DNA from: SLRI01 sp036796215
GTDB lineage: Bacteria > Pseudomonadota > Alphaproteobacteria > Geminicoccales > Geminicoccaceae
Reading direction: 5' to 3'
DNA: 8,088 nt
NCBI GenBank assembly: GCA_036796215.1
Contig: DAIRDJ010000186.1
Location: 1 to 8,088 of the forward strand
The position numbers and the translations under genes were made by a program. Of this stretch, positions 1-5,698 are shown piece by piece (position 1 is the stretch's first letter; the number at the start of each line of letters is the position of its first letter). Under the pieces are notes generated by a model. The model did not search any database, had not been told where the DNA came from, and saw only the letters and a program-made list of their open reading frames with translations.

Positions 1-1204
1 GGATGACGGTGGCGGTCAGGGCGGCGTGGTCGCGGCCGTAGCGGCGGTAGATGTATTGGATCACCTCCTCGCGGCGCTCGTGCTCGAAGTCGACGTCGAT
101 GTCGGGCGGCTCGTTGCGCTCGGCCGAGATGAAGCGCTCGAACAGGAGGTCGATCCGGGCTGGATCGACCGCGGTGATGCCCAGCACATAGCAGACGGCG
201 GAATTGGCGGCGGAGCCCCGGCCCTGGCAGAGGATGTTTTTGGAACGGGCGAAGCGGACGATGTCGTGGACGGTGAGGAAGTAAGGCGCGTAGCCGAGCT
301 GGCCGATGAGCTCGAGCTCGTAAGCCAAAATTTTCGTTACTTTTTCCGGCACCGGTTCGCCGTAGCGCTCGGCCGCACCCAGCCGGGTCAGGCGTTCCAG
401 CTCCTGCTGCGGGTTCCGGCCGTCATAAGCGTCCTCAATGGGGTAGTCGTAGGCGAGCTCGTCCATGGCGAAGCGGCAGCGGCCCACGATCTCGAGGCTG
501 CTCTCGAGCGCCTCGGGCCAGTCGGCGAACAGCCTGGCCATCTCGGCCGGCGGCTTGAGGTGGCGCTCGGCATTGGCGAAGAGCCGGTGGCCGGCCTCGT
601 CGATGGTGCAGTGCGCCCGGATGCAGGTCATGACGTCCTGCAGCGGCCGGCGGGCCGGGTCGTGGTAGTGGACGTCGTTGGTGGCGAGCAGCTTCACCCC
701 GGCCCGCCGCGCCTGCTGGGCCAGCCGGCCGATCCGCTCGCCATCGTCGCCGGCGAAGCGGTGGGAGGCGGTGAGGTAGAGCCGATCGCCCCAGCGCGCG
801 GCGAGGGTTTCGAGGCTCGGCTCGTCCGGGTCGACGGCGGCGAAGAGCTGGCCTTCGTCGTGGGCGAGAACGTCCGCGAGGTGGAGGATGCACTGGCCCT
901 TGGCGGCGCGTCGCTTGCCCAGCGTCAAGAGCTGCGAGAGCCTGGAATAGGCGGGCTTGTCGGTGGGCCAGGCGAGGAGCGACGGGCCGTCCGCGAGATC
1001 GAGCCGCACGCCGGGCAGCAAGCGCAGGCCCAGCTCCTTGGCCTTGACGTGGGCGCGCACCAGGCCGGCGAAGCCGTTGCGATCGGTAACCGCGATGGCG
1101 GCGAGGCCGAGCTCGTGCGCGCGCGCCACCAGCTCCTCCGGGTGCGAGGCGCCCTGCAGGAAGCAGAAGTTCGTGGTGACCTGGAGTTCGGCGTAGGTGG
1201 GCAC
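1..1204 (-). CDS. dnaE2: Error-prone DNA polymerase DnaE2 (ImuC), N-terminal 401 residues, cut by the window edge
   Basis: C-family DNA polymerase alpha subunit of the DnaE2/ImuC type, the translesion polymerase of the ImuA-ImuB-DnaE2 mutasome. Seen: a PHP-like N-terminus (MPTYAELQVTTNFCFLQGAS, residues 1-20) with the DnaE2-typical GASHPEELV. The H-x-H expected at the first metal site of an active PHP domain is replaced by T-T-N, so this domain probably has no phosphoesterase activity. Further on are TNDVHYHDP (about residue 190), YAPYFLTVHDIV, the nucleotide-binding GRGSAANSAV, and PDIDVDF at 367-373, whose aspartates are the usual catalytic site. The rest of the palm, fingers and C-terminus lie off the left edge. 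The start is GTG at 1204, because MPTYAELQVTTNF matches the family start; no good Shine-Dalgarno is visible and the codons further upstream enter the toxin gene. It begins 11 nt after the vapC stop, so translational coupling is plausible. The family is certain; the start is likely. Confidence 0.95.
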   Translation of the reverse strand, partial: MPTYAELQVTTNFCFLQGASHPEELVARAHELGLAAIAVTDRNGFAGLVRAHVKAKELGLRLLPGVRLDLADGPSLLAWPTDKPAYSRLSQLLTLGKRRAAKGQCILHLADVLAHDEGQLFAAVDPDEPSLETLAARWGDRLYLTASHRFAGDDGERIGRLAQQARRAGVKLLATNDVHYHDPARRPLQDVMTCIRAHCTIDEAGHRLFANAERHLKPPAEMARLFADWPEALESSLEIVGRCRFAMDELAYDYPIEDAYDGRNPQQELERLTRLGAAERYGEPVPEKVTKILAYELELIGQLGYAPYFLTVHDIVRFARSKNILCQGRGSAANSAVCYVLGITAVDPARIDLLFERFISAERNEPPDIDVDFEHERREEVIQYIYRRYGRDHAALTATVI

Positions 1205-1215
1205 AGCTGGTGCTG

Positions 1216-1656
1216 TCAGCGCCCGGTCGCGGACGAGAGGTCGACCAGGCGCAGAATATGCGCATCGAATCCCCTGGCAACGGCACGGCTCGCGAAGTCA
1301 CGATCATCGGTCAGCATTCGACCCCCCGTGAGCTCGGCCAGGGCCAGATAGCAGCAGTCATAGGCCGCATGATCGAGCGTGTGCGCCAGATGAAAGGCGC
1401 GAAGGGCGATCGGGCGCATGTGGTACCATGTGCCGATGGCCGCGGCGACGAGACGGACGAGGTCGGCCCCCTGAATGCGCGTGATTTCCGTTCGGGCATG
1501 CTTGCGCGCGGCGACGTTCGCCACCTCGGCCAGCAGCAATTCCGGGGCAATCAGGCGCCTGGACTCGCCCAGCACGCGACGTGCAGCTTCGTGCAATGGT
1601 TCATCGATCGCCCATTTGACGGCGACACTGCAGTCGACGACCAGCAGGTCGGTCAA
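1216..1656 (-). CDS. vapC: PIN-domain ribonuclease toxin, VapC/FitB type
   Basis: A 146-residue protein of normal VapC size. PIN-domain toxins are Mg-dependent ribonucleases that cleave tRNA, rRNA or mRNA when freed from their antitoxin. Seen: strand 1 VVDCSVAVKW with D8; LLAEVANV with E44; YDCCYLALAE with D100; LTDDRDF with D117/D118 and D120. The full acidic set of a PIN active site is therefore present and the toxin looks intact. The start is TTG at 1656: it overlaps the antitoxin stop (TTGA), has GGGA just upstream, and gives MTDLLVVDCS, the usual VapC beginning. Starts further upstream would only extend into the antitoxin gene. It is third in an antitoxin-antitoxin-toxin cassette and is followed 11 nt later by dnaE2. 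Substrate RNA cannot be inferred from sequence. Confidence 0.9.
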   Translation of the reverse strand: MTDLLVVDCSVAVKWAIDEPLHEAARRVLGESRRLIAPELLLAEVANVAARKHARTEITRIQGADLVRLVAAAIGTWYHMRPIALRAFHLAHTLDHAAYDCCYLALAELTGGRMLTDDRDFASRAVARGFDAHILRLVDLSSATGR

Positions 1657-1889
1657 CGCTCGTCCCGCATCTGTCGGACGATGGCGGTGGAATCGGTCTG
1701 CGGCACGTTCGGGGTCATGGCGGCAAGTCGGTCGGCCCAAGCCAAGAGCTCGTCCGGGGTTGGCCGGGCCACGGCATCGGCGATAAGCTGGCGCAATTCC
1801 GCCTCGAGCGAGCGGTTGTGGCGAGCAGCCCGCCGGCGAAGTTCTTCGACCTGTGCCGCGTCGACATTGCGGATGGTGAGTGTGGTCAT
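1653..1889 (-). CDS. vapB: Ribbon-helix-helix antitoxin, VapB/FitA type (cognate to the PIN toxin)
   Basis: A 78-residue antitoxin. The N-terminal part (MTTLTIRNVD, then a helix through HNRSLEAELR to about residue 41) has the form of an Arc/FitA-type ribbon-helix-helix DNA-binding domain. The C-terminal half (RPTPDELLAWADRLAAMTP, then QTDS) should wrap and inhibit the PIN toxin. ATG 1889 is chosen over ATG 1925 because MTTLTIRN is the normal family start and a GGGAAA Shine-Dalgarno precedes it by about 7 nt. The start overlaps the stop of the upstream paralog (ATGA), and its own stop overlaps the toxin start (TTGA), so all three are probably translated in a coupled way. Expected to neutralise VapC and, with it, repress the promoter near 2190. 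The antitoxin role is firm from motif and position; the DNA target is inferred. Confidence 0.88.
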   Translation of the reverse strand: MTTLTIRNVDAAQVEELRRRAARHNRSLEAELRQLIADAVARPTPDELLAWADRLAAMTPNVPQTDSTAIVRQMRDER

Positions 1890-2158
1890 GTCGTGTTTCC
1901 CGATCGTGACGTTGATGCCGGCCATCCGTCGAGGATGCGGGTCATCGTGCCTCGCGCGTTTTCACGCAGGAGCTCGACGCTGTCCGTTTGCTGCGCCTTG
2001 GGCGTCATCGCAGCAAACTTGTCCGTCAGAATCAGCAATTCCTCGACGGTCGGCCGATATCGCACCTCGCCTTCGAGCGAGCGATTGCTTCGCGACCGCT
2101 CAGCGATGAACTGGTCGATCACGGCATCATCGATGTTGCGGATAATCGGTTTGGGCAT
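1886..2158 (-). CDS. Second ribbon-helix-helix antitoxin-like gene, paralog without its own toxin
   Basis: A 90-residue paralog of the next gene. Shared segments in order: IRN-V/I-D, NRSLE-x-E-x-R, RPT-x-x-ELL, D-x-x-AAMTP and QTDS. The copy differs in two ways. The eight residues after ELR in the downstream copy (QLIADAVA) are replaced here by a single tyrosine, so the end of helix 2 of the DNA-binding fold is shortened. After the shared region it lacks the expected stop and continues for about 19 residues (from MTRILDG) until a TGA that overlaps the next antitoxin's ATG. The start is ATG 2158, with AAGGGAAA about 6 nt upstream; ATG 2179 would put that Shine-Dalgarno inside the gene. No toxin follows directly. 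It may be a decaying duplicate, or may still act as a second regulator or anti-toxin. Expression is plausible; function is uncertain. Confidence 0.75.
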   Translation of the reverse strand: MPKPIIRNIDDAVIDQFIAERSRSNRSLEGEVRYRPTVEELLILTDKFAAMTPKAQQTDSVELLRENARGTMTRILDGWPASTSRSGNTT

Positions 2159-2185
2159 TGGCTGTTTCCCTTGCGTCATGGAGCG

Positions 2186-2202
2186 ATCATAGCATGCTAG
2201 CA
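2186..2202 (-). promoter_or_regulatory. Probable toxin-antitoxin promoter -10 and overlapping palindromic operator
   Basis: In the 52-nt gap between the imuB stop and the first antitoxin start, the minus strand carries TATGAT (2191-2186), a good -10; the -35 is weak. Overlapping it are two interlocked perfect palindromes, TAGCATGCTA (2190-2199) and TGCTAGCA (2195-2202), giving three TGCTA/TAGCA half-sites. This is where an autorepressing ribbon-helix-helix antitoxin would bind. The minus-strand TGCTATGA resembles, from memory, the TGCTATCA half-site reported for Neisseria FitAB. The gap is also much richer in A+T than its surroundings. The palindromes are seen; their role as an operator is inferred. 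Confidence 0.5.
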
Positions 2203-2210
2203 AAATGCAA

Positions 2211-3749
2211 TCACTCGAACACCCCGTGCACGTGCCACGCCGGGGGCTCCGCATCACCGAAGCGGCCTTCGCGGTAGAGCCAGAGCAGCTGCCCCGTGGC
2301 GTCGACCACCCGGTAGTAGTCGCGTGGGCGCGGCAGGGGGCGGTCGGTTCGCCACCATTCGGGCTCGAGCCGTTCCGGGCCGCTCGCTTCACGCAGCTTC
2401 TCGCTCCGGCCGAAGCGGCGCAGCAGGATGGGTGGGCCGTCGGGGACCGGGGCCACGGCGTCGATGCGGACCGGTTCGCCCATGAGGCGGAGCGGGCGGG
2501 GTTGCGGGGCGTGCCAACTGTCGGGTTTACCCGTGACAGCCGCCGGGTCGGCCGTGGCCTCGGCGTGCTCGGGCCAGTGGCTGGCGTGCGGGACCAGGCG
2601 CTGGACGGCATCCGGGCCGAGGCGCTGGCGGAGCTGGTCGGTGAGCCGGGCGAGTTCGGCCATATCGTGGCTCTGCGCGAGGTCGGCCTGCTCGGGGTGC
2701 AGGGGGGCTATGTCCACCACCTCGACGCGGATGCTCTCGATGCCGAAGCCGACATCGAGCCCCCTGTTGCCGAGGCCGTCCAGCTCGAGGCTGGCGAGCT
2801 TCATCAGGTGCGCAGCGTGGCGCGACGGGCGGCCGGTGCGCAGCGACAGCCGCAGGACCTCGCTGTCGACGCGAAAGAGCAGGACCTCGAGCCGCCTGGC
2901 ACCGGCAACCGACCGCTCGAGCTCGCGCATCAATCGATCGAGCAGGGCCTGGATCGCCGCCTCGATGGCCTCGGTGCGGCCGATCGGTTCGGGCCAGCTC
3001 GTCTGGGCGGCGAAGCGCGGCACCTCGCGCAAAGGGGTGAAGGGCAGGCTGTCCTGGCCCTTGAGCCTGGCCATGGCGAGCACCAGATCGCGGCCGAAAC
3101 GCTGGACCAGCGAGCGCTGCGGCAGGGCCTCGAGCGCGGCGATGGTCGAGAGGCCCAGCTGTTCGAGGGCGGCGGTGACGGCTGCCTCCTGGCGCAAGGC
3201 GCGGACCGGCAGGCGGCGGCGGGCGGTCTCGGCCGCCTCGCCGTTGAGGATGCGCTCGCCGTCCCCGTAGCGGGCCCAGGCCCAGGCCTGCGCCGGGTTG
3301 GAGGCGATCGCCAGCCGGTGGCCGAGGCCCTGCCGGTCGAGCCGTTGCTCGAGATCGGCCAGGAGGGCCGCCTCGCCGCCGAAGAGATGTGCACAGCCGG
3401 TGAGGTCGAGGCAGAGCGCTGCTGCACTCTGATCGGGGTCGACGGCGACGAGCGGGGTGTAGCGCAGGCACCAGGTCGCGAGGCTCTCGAGAAACCGCCG
3501 GTCGGCCGCAGGCGTGGCCGGGGCGAGGGCGAGATCGGGCAGGATCGCCCGGGCGTCGGCGAGGCGCATGCCGGACGTGATGCCGGCTGCGGCCGCGGCG
3601 TCGTCCACGGCGTGCAGCACGGCACCGTTGGCTGCCGTCGCGTAGAGGGCGAAGGGTTCAGGCAGCCCCCTGCCCTGCCGCTTCGCCTTCAGCCGCAGCC
3701 GGTCGATCGCAAGGTTGGTCGATTGCAGCGAAAGATAGCGTCTCGTCAT
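2211..3749 (-). CDS. imuB: ImuB, catalytically inactive Y-family polymerase-like mutasome hub
   Basis: A 512-residue protein with the ImuB architecture. ImuB is a Y-family (DinB-like) protein that lacks polymerase activity; it bridges ImuA, DnaE2 and the sliding clamp during SOS mutagenesis. Seen: the N-terminal strand MTRRYLSLQST, where the catalytic acidic D-x-D of true Y polymerases is absent; the family signature LDLTGCAHLFGGE at 114-126, where active enzymes carry the S-x-D-E catalytic motif; a helix-hairpin-helix-like stretch (LEQLGLSTIAALEALP); the little-finger region; and the C-terminal RDYYRVVDATGQLLWLYREG, then WHVHGVFE typical of ImuB. I could not point to a certain clamp-binding peptide. 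ATG 3749 is chosen over TTG 3761 because it gives the family start and has GGTGAGG just upstream. It overlaps the end of imuA by 92 nt. It is followed 52 nt downstream by the antitoxin genes rather than by dnaE2. Confidence 0.95.
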   Translation of the reverse strand: MTRRYLSLQSTNLAIDRLRLKAKRQGRGLPEPFALYATAANGAVLHAVDDAAAAAGITSGMRLADARAILPDLALAPATPAADRRFLESLATWCLRYTPLVAVDPDQSAAALCLDLTGCAHLFGGEAALLADLEQRLDRQGLGHRLAIASNPAQAWAWARYGDGERILNGEAAETARRRLPVRALRQEAAVTAALEQLGLSTIAALEALPQRSLVQRFGRDLVLAMARLKGQDSLPFTPLREVPRFAAQTSWPEPIGRTEAIEAAIQALLDRLMRELERSVAGARRLEVLLFRVDSEVLRLSLRTGRPSRHAAHLMKLASLELDGLGNRGLDVGFGIESIRVEVVDIAPLHPEQADLAQSHDMAELARLTDQLRQRLGPDAVQRLVPHASHWPEHAEATADPAAVTGKPDSWHAPQPRPLRLMGEPVRIDAVAPVPDGPPILLRRFGRSEKLREASGPERLEPEWWRTDRPLPRPRDYYRVVDATGQLLWLYREGRFGDAEPPAWHVHGVFE

Positions 3750-4407
3750 CACCCTCACCAACAGATGGCCATCGCACCAGCCAATGGCCCGGCACCCCGC
3801 CCTTGACCCGCCAGAGATCGAGCGACCAGCACCGTGTATTATCGAGAAAAAACGACTCGGCCCGCCAGCGGGTCAGGGCCGCCGAGGGGGCCTGATCGGC
3901 CCGGCCGAAGCGGAGCAGCAGCCCCGCCGTGCCGCCGGCCTCGGCGGCGAGCTGCAGCCGGCGGCCGGCCAGAAGATCGAGGGTTTCGAACTCGATGACG
4001 ACACAGGCGACGGCGGTCGAGCGCAGCGCCTCGTGCGCCGCCCAGAGAACCTCCTGCCGCCCCCGGCAGCGGACCAGGAGCAGCCGGGCGGTATCGATGC
4101 CGAAGCGGGCAAGCCCGGGGCCGTAGAGCCGGCCCTGCCGCCGCGTGAGCGCCGCATCGGCACACCAGACCAGTGCGCCGGGCTGCTGCAGGAAGCGGCC
4201 GGCGAGCGCTGCCGAGAAGCCCGAGGCGAGCCCGCCCCGCACCTCGTGCAGCGCGCCGAATGGCAGCCCGCCCGCGGGCAACGCCGCATCGATCGCCGGC
4301 TCGCCCAGCGTGGCGACGACAGCCCCGAAGCCGCCACCGCCACCGCTCATGCCGCGGATCGTCGCGCGCAGCTCGGCAAGGGTCGAAGGGTCAGCCAAAA
4401 GGGTCAC
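3658..4407 (-). CDS. imuA: ImuA, RecA/SulA-like mutasome accessory protein
   Basis: A 249-residue ImuA, a RecA-fold relative that helps DnaE2 and ImuB carry out SOS-induced translesion synthesis. Seen: LPFGALHEV (48-56), then a glycine-rich turn RGGLASGFSAAL at the Walker-A place without a canonical G-K-T/S; ALVWCAD (78-84); LYGPGL (94-99); RLLLVRCR (108-115); LTRWRAESF (179-187); and WSLDLWRVKGG, then GHWLVRW near the end, all characteristic of ImuA. The start is GTG at 4407, giving MTLLADPSTLAELRATIRG; GTGAG upstream is only a weak Shine-Dalgarno. The 3' end lies inside imuB in another frame. It is the first gene of the operon, and a LexA box lies 14 nt upstream of the start codon, so DNA-damage induction is expected. 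Confidence 0.93.
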   Translation of the reverse strand: MTLLADPSTLAELRATIRGMSGGGGGFGAVVATLGEPAIDAALPAGGLPFGALHEVRGGLASGFSAALAGRFLQQPGALVWCADAALTRRQGRLYGPGLARFGIDTARLLLVRCRGRQEVLWAAHEALRSTAVACVVIEFETLDLLAGRRLQLAAEAGGTAGLLLRFGRADQAPSAALTRWRAESFFLDNTRCWSLDLWRVKGGVPGHWLVRWPSVGEGDDETLSFAAIDQPCDRPAAAEGEAAGQGAA

Positions 4408-4421
4408 CGCTCACGGTTAAT

Positions 4422-4436
4422 GTTCTTCTAATGTTC
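4422..4436 (-). promoter_or_regulatory. LexA (SOS) box upstream of imuA
   Basis: On the minus strand this reads GAACATTAGAAGAAC, a perfect GAAC-N7-GAAC direct repeat (GTTC-N7-GTTC on the plus strand), the LexA operator form known in alphaproteobacteria. It lies 14 nt before the imuA start and overlaps the likely -10, as expected for a repressor site. Because it is a direct repeat, the same match counts for either strand, but its position favours imuA; the divergent exporter starts 190 nt away. Confidence 0.88.
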
Positions 4437-4460
4437 TACTACTGGCTGGCGCCGGGTCAA
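4433..4460 (-). promoter_or_regulatory. imuA: Likely imuA promoter
   Basis: The minus strand shows TTGACC (4460-4455), 16 nt of spacer, then TAGAAC (4438-4433). These match the sigma-70 consensus at 5 of 6 and 4 of 6 positions. The -10 shares bases with the LexA box, so LexA binding would block it. The exact transcription start is inferred only. Confidence 0.6.
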
Positions 4461-4565
4461 GCGGCTTCGACCACGTTTTCTGCCGCAGCGACGGCCCGCG
4501 CCCACCGCCCTCGGCAACGCCTCTGCAACGCTCCACGACAAATCCGCCATCGCCGGCCCAAACCC

Positions 4566-4594
4566 TTGACAGGACAGGCCTGGCGGTCTCTCAA
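4566..4594 (+). promoter_or_regulatory. Possible promoter of the TSUP exporter gene
   Basis: A perfect -35 hexamer TTGACA (4566-4571) lies about 55 nt before the exporter start. At 17-nt spacing the -10 would be TCTCAA, a poor match, so only the -35 is convincing. Apart from this and the imuA control region, the 219-nt divergent intergenic region shows no gene or clear repeat. Confidence 0.3.
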
Positions 4595-4626
4595 CCACAG
4601 CACCGCCCTGGACAGCCTGGCGCTCG

Positions 4627-5541
4627 ATGGACATTTACCTTCCCGTCGCCGAAATGTCGGTGAACCTCCTGCTCATCCTCGGCCTCGGCGGGATGGTGGG
4701 GTTTCTCTCGGGCGTGTTCGGGGTCGGTGGCGGGTTTCTCATGACCCCGCTCTTGATCTTCATCGGCATTCCGCCGGCCGTCGCCGTCGGCACCGAGGCG
4801 TCGCAGATCCTGGCCTCCTCGACCTCCGGTGCGCTCGCCCACACCCGCCGCCGCACGGTCGATTTTCGCATGGGGGCCGTCCTGATCGCCGGCGGCTTCG
4901 TCGGCTCGGCACTCGGCATCCTGCTCTTTCGCTGGCTGCGCCAGCTGGGCCAGATCGACCTCACCATCTCGCTCGCCTACGTCATCTTCCTCGGCGTCAT
5001 CGGCGGCTTGATGTTCGTCGAAAGCGCTCGTGCCCTGATCAGGAGCCACAGCAAGTCATCGAGCGCGCGGCGTCGCAAGCTGCACAAGCACAATTGGATG
5101 CACGCCTTGCCGCTGAAGCTGCGGTTCCACCAGTCGCGGCTCTACATCAGCATGATCATGCCGTTCCTGGTCGGCGCCGGCGTCGGTGTTCTGGCCGCCA
5201 TCATGGGCGTCGGCGGCGGTTTCATCATGGTCCCGGCGATGATCTATCTGATCGGGATGCCGACCAATGTCGTGATCGGCACCTCACTCTTCCAGATCGC
5301 CTTCGTCACGGCCCTCACCACCTTCCTGCACGCCTTCACCAACCAGACGGTCGACATCGTCCTGGCCCTTTTGCTGATCGCCGGCGGGGTGATCGGCGCC
5401 CAGTTCGGCAGCCGCGTCGGTGCCGTGCTCCGCGGCGAGCAACTGCGCATCCTGCTTGCCATTCTGGTGCTGCTCACCGCCGGCAAGATGCTCTTCGATC
5501 TCGTGGCGACACCGCACGACATCTACTCGCTGGCGCGCTGA
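4627..5541 (+). CDS. TauE/SafE (TSUP) family membrane exporter
   Basis: A 304-residue inner-membrane protein of the TSUP family, whose members move sulfite, sulfoacetate, sulfolactate and related anions; the substrate here cannot be read from sequence. Seen: two homologous halves, each opening with GVGGGF (32-37 and 194-199). Each then has a hydrophobic stretch with GT-x-x-(x)-Q (GTEASQ near 55-60, GTSLFQ near 218-223), an inverted-repeat transporter signature. About eight hydrophobic segments are evident. A basic, hydrophilic linker of roughly 45 residues (about 133-177, rich in R, K, H and S) joins the halves and is likely cytoplasmic. ATG 4627 gives MDIYLPVAEMSVN, a start common in alphaproteobacterial members, though no strong Shine-Dalgarno precedes it. 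It is transcribed alone and is divergent from imuA. The TIGR02186-type partner gene I recall beside such exporters in related genomes is not downstream. Confidence 0.88.
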   Translation: MDIYLPVAEMSVNLLLILGLGGMVGFLSGVFGVGGGFLMTPLLIFIGIPPAVAVGTEASQILASSTSGALAHTRRRTVDFRMGAVLIAGGFVGSALGILLFRWLRQLGQIDLTISLAYVIFLGVIGGLMFVESARALIRSHSKSSSARRRKLHKHNWMHALPLKLRFHQSRLYISMIMPFLVGAGVGVLAAIMGVGGGFIMVPAMIYLIGMPTNVVIGTSLFQIAFVTALTTFLHAFTNQTVDIVLALLLIAGGVIGAQFGSRVGAVLRGEQLRILLAILVLLTAGKMLFDLVATPHDIYSLAR

Positions 5542-5568
5542 GCCGCCGCGCGTTGCGGCCGCTCGCCT

Positions 5569-5589
5569 GCCAATCGCGGGCGCGATGGC
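5569..5589. terminator. Possible bidirectional hairpin between convergent genes
   Basis: In the 157-nt gap between the converging exporter and sodium-channel genes, GCC-A-ATCGC / GGGC / GCGAT-GGC folds into an 8-bp stem with one bulged A and a 4-nt loop. A smaller hairpin (GCCGC / GCGGC, 5545-5559) lies just after the exporter stop. Neither has a U-run, so termination by them is only a possibility. Nothing else is visible in this gap. Confidence 0.25.
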
Positions 5590-5698
5590 GGCGCACGCCT
5601 CGAGCGAGGTGATCGCCGCCACGGCAGCGGTGGCCAGCTCGAGGCGGACGGTCGTCGTGCCGGACTTCGTCAGGTCCGGATGCTGGGCTGGTGGCGGG

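Larger units (their letters stand above)
1216..2210 (-). other. Toxin-antitoxin island between imuB and dnaE2
   Basis: A roughly 1-kb block holding two antitoxin genes, one toxin gene and a candidate promoter/operator, lying exactly in the junction where imuB and dnaE2 are usually adjacent. All genes run in the mutasome direction. The block looks less GC-rich than its flanks (codons such as ATT, AAA, GCT and GAA are common in the first antitoxin), which suggests later acquisition. No transposase, integrase, flanking direct repeat or terminal inverted repeat is visible, so the mode of insertion is unknown. Confidence 0.65.

Noticed and set aside
1657..1740. N-terminal extension of the PIN toxin to 174 residues from 1740
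   Set aside because: The extra residues are only the antitoxin gene read in another frame. The family start and TTGA overlap point to TTG 1656.
1890..1925. Longer antitoxin starting at ATG 1925
   Set aside because: The added 12 residues match nothing in the family, while ATG 1889 has a Shine-Dalgarno and the standard MTTLTIRN start.
1216..2210. Insertion sequence or integron cassette as the carrier of the toxin-antitoxin genes
   Set aside because: No transposase, integrase, attC-like site, terminal inverted repeat or flanking target duplication could be seen at either junction.
2205..3806. A very long plus-strand open frame (533 codons) opposite imuB, and a similar one at 26-1351 opposite dnaE2 and vapC
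   Set aside because: Both lie wholly antisense to well-recognised genes. Their products are repetitive (G, A, E, R rich) without any domain, as expected for the mirror frame of high-GC coding DNA.
4428..4634. A 68-codon minus-strand open frame in the imuA/exporter intergenic region
   Set aside because: No ribosome site and no recognisable domain, and it runs through the LexA box and promoter. Treated as chance.
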